From Kudoa neothunni (lineage: Eukaryota; Cnidaria), in assembly GCA_964304625.1 (NCBI GenBank), contig OZ199838.1, positions 1,426,001-1,490,000 of the forward strand: a stretch of DNA of 64,000 bases, given 5' to 3'. Made by a program: the position numbers and the translations under genes. The notes under the pieces were generated by a model that was given only the letters and a program-made list of their open reading frames with translations, did no database searches and was not told where the DNA came from. Positions 61,868-64,000 of the stretch are shown piece by piece; positions within the stretch are counted from its first letter, which is position 1; the number at the start of each line of letters is the position of its first letter.

Positions 61868-64000
61868 TCAGTCTACAGTGGAACCTATGACTCCGTTATC
61901 AGTGCTGCGGGAAGTATCAGGTCTGTGACTTCGTTTCCTGTTAGAAAACTTTTTGTATAGATGTGGTCCATTGAATATAGTTAGTATAGTCATTTTGGGG
62001 TCATATTCCAAGTCTGGTAGTGATTTGGGGGGACAGAAACAAAGTATTGGGAATTTTTAAGCGTGGCAATAGTTTCTACCATTATTTTAAACATGGCCCT
62101 CTCGTTGACCTCATCCATGCCCTTCAAAATAAAAAAAATAGTTAAAACATGTGGATTATGTAGAAAAAAAAATGTATATGACAGACCAACCTGGTTGATT
62201 TCATCCACTATTCGAATCGGAGCATGTGAAATGTGTTGTAAAGACATAAGGAAAAGCATTGTGGCCACGCTTTTCTCCCCACCGCTTTGACGCATGGAAT
62301 CCAGTCGGGAAAGCGATTGCTCTTCACGATACTTGACCCATATTTCGATACCAAAATTTTCGTAATCTCCATCCTATTGTAGAAAAATTGAAAAAATCGC
62401 AAACATTATTCAAGATAAAAAGAATAGTTATAAAAATTTATGGAAAATTAAGATTAAAAAAAGAGCTCAAACAAACCTTATCTTTTTCGAGCACGATTTT
62501 CCCCTGACAATTTATTCGTTGAAAATTTTCTTGAAATTTCTCATTAATTAAATCTATAACGTTGGAAACTTTTGACAACCATCTTCATAGAATTAAAGTT
62601 AACATAATTTGATGGACCAACCAACCAAATGATCAATAATTTACTCGTTGGCTAATGCTGTTTCGTTTGATACCACATTGGTCGAGATGATTTTTTGTTT
62701 CTGCAATCTAACAATTTAAAATATCGACCGTGAATATTAATTCATAATTAAATGAGGCATACCTCGTTTTGAAGCAATTCTAACAATTTTTTATTCTGCT
62801 CATAGCTTTCAATTATCTAACATTTAATCCATCAACATATGATGTAAGTGTATTTAGTAACGGAAAATTACATTGGTGTCAGTAAACACACAACAACTAA
62901 TGATACTCTTGAGCTCGCTAATTTTCCCAACCAACTCTTGTTCGATGGAAGGATATTTCTCAAATTCCTATTGAATTTTTATACATTCATATCATAAAAT
63001 TTTGTCAACTAATTGGAGTGACAACAATCATTAACCTCTAGCAACTCCTTCGAGGGATACTCGTTAGGTAGATAGTTGGAATTTTTTTGAGCGTTTTTCA
63101 ATTGAGAATTGGCTTCAACCTGTAAACATTTCAAATTCTCTTTCATCTTTTCTATTTCACTCTAAATCGCCGCCGAAATTCGTCAACAAGAAATAATAAC
63201 GATCAACTTTAATTTGATGGTATTCGTTATAGCTTTTCGATTTGTCACACATTATTTGCTCTGCAAGTTGTTGATAGCGCAGTATCTCAAACTTATTATC
63301 CAAGATTTCATCCACCAGTTTTACAATTGCCTGCGTAATTATAAAGATAAGAATTGCATCACAACAACTAACATCTGATTACAGTGTTATTCAATGCTTT
63401 TAAGGAAATGGGAATTTTCTCGAGCAAACCTTTGTATGTAGTGGTGATTGTTTCAGCGTGTTTTTGTTTGTCCGCTGCAAGGTCATTCCTTTCAACTAAC
63501 GACTTAAGCCTTAAAAATGTTCAAATGGAGAGTTGACAGTAAACAACCTGTTCTCTTTGACGTCCAATTTGCTCTGCAATTGAACTACACGTAACTGACA
63601 TTCCTCGTGAGATCGCTAAAAATAATATTAGTAGTCAATTGGATTTCATAAAAGAACAAACTATAGAGATACTTTCTCACTTTCAAGCCGCTTTATTTCC
63701 TGCAGCAACACCTGTAGCTTTTTATTCTCTTGATCAATCAAACCATTCAATTCTTCCAGCTCATGTTTTGCCTCCTACAACCAATACAATTAGACACATT
63801 CTCATTTAATAAAAACACACATTGATGCTATTGGTAACTGCGGCTAGTTGTTCTTGGTCTCCATTACGTCTTGATAGCAACTTATTTGATCTATTATATA
63901 TATTTTAGTTGCTTTCGATAAAATCACACTGAAATCCACTTCAAAAATGAAACATTAACACTACTGTTCTTCGAATAGGCCGACTTTTTGATAACGTATT
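61868..64000 (-). CDS. SMC5: SMC5, C-terminal half (partial; runs off the window)
   Basis: SMC5 pairs with SMC6 in the complex that resolves recombination intermediates. On the minus strand short exons with coiled-coil composition run from 64,000 to about 62,600, followed by NEKFQENFQRINCQGKIVLE, YENFGIEIWVKYREEQSLSR, the ABC signature QSGGEKSVATML, Walker B IRIVDEINQ and, after a 68-nt intron, GMDEVNERAMFKIMVETIA then SQYFVSV. The SMC5-specific DEINQGMD and QSGGEKS are intact. The last 40 residues (LTIFNGPHLYKK) lie in another frame: one fewer C in CCCCCC near 62,030 and one fewer G near 62,009 would restore a normal SMC5 end (stop at 61,868). Read as given, the frame ends at 61,990. The N-terminal Walker A half is outside the window. 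Confidence 0.88.

Noticed and set aside
1-64000. CRISPR arrays, rRNA genes, operons or bacterial signals
   Set aside because: None seen; spliced genes and DNA transposons show a eukaryotic nuclear sequence.

Overview
The window is AT-rich eukaryotic DNA, judged by eye. Genes have GT-AG introns, mostly about 30-60 nt, so most exons are too short to stand out as open frames. The gene set points to an animal: a KCTD3/SHKBP1-type BTB plus beta-propeller protein, an AF9/ENL-type YEATS protein, a neuroglobin-like globin with the animal G7.0 intron, a bifunctional PFK-2/FBPase-2, and a large surface protein built of symmetric phase-1 exons. Small introns, divergent proteins and long transposon-rich intergenic DNA would fit a parasitic animal such as a myxozoan or a flatworm; that placement is inference.

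Layout. 1-1510: end of a broken piggyBac transposon. 1.7-2.4 kb: ER FKBP2 (-). 3.4-6.3 kb: YEATS protein with a very long Asn-rich tail (-). 6.9-7.7 kb: a small four-exon gene of unknown function (-). 7.7-17 kb: gene-poor, with Tigger, Helitron and piggyBac-type remains. 17.1-19.8 kb: RFC1 (+). 22.2 kb: KGD4/MRPS36-like gene (+). 22.8-25.7 kb: KCTD3/SHKBP1-like gene (-). 27.4-28.3 kb: piggyBac-type MITE. 29.35-31.4 kb: PFKFB (+). 33-36 kb: hAT remnant and Helitron. 35.9-36.6 kb: small unknown protein (-). 37.4-38.7 kb: Myb/SANT protein (-). 39.9-44.3 kb: piggyBac fossil, then a hAT element holding a long-inverted-repeat element. 45.7-46.5 kb: globin (+). 47.0-48.6 kb: pogo/Tigger element with TA target duplication. 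49.7-56.6 kb: the modular surface protein (-). 57.6-58.75 kb: Helitron. 58.9-59.6 kb: TMEM199/Vma12 (-). 61.9-64 kb: C-terminal half of SMC5 (-), running off the window.

The most novel item is the gene at 49,721-56,591. It has a signal peptide, about fifteen cysteine-bearing modules and one C-terminal membrane helix. Nearly every module is a single exon bounded by phase-1 introns of about 42 nt, and the modules form three homologous blocks of five. I recognise no described family.

The other genes are mostly housekeeping: replication and genome stability (RFC1, SMC5), transcription and chromatin (YEATS, Myb), glycolytic control (PFKFB), ER folding (FKBP2), V-ATPase assembly (TMEM199) and the 2-oxoglutarate dehydrogenase complex (KGD4). 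No operon-like arrangement is seen. GCGCATGCGC-type palindromes recur through the AT-rich DNA, and two of them lie within 40 bp upstream of start codons.
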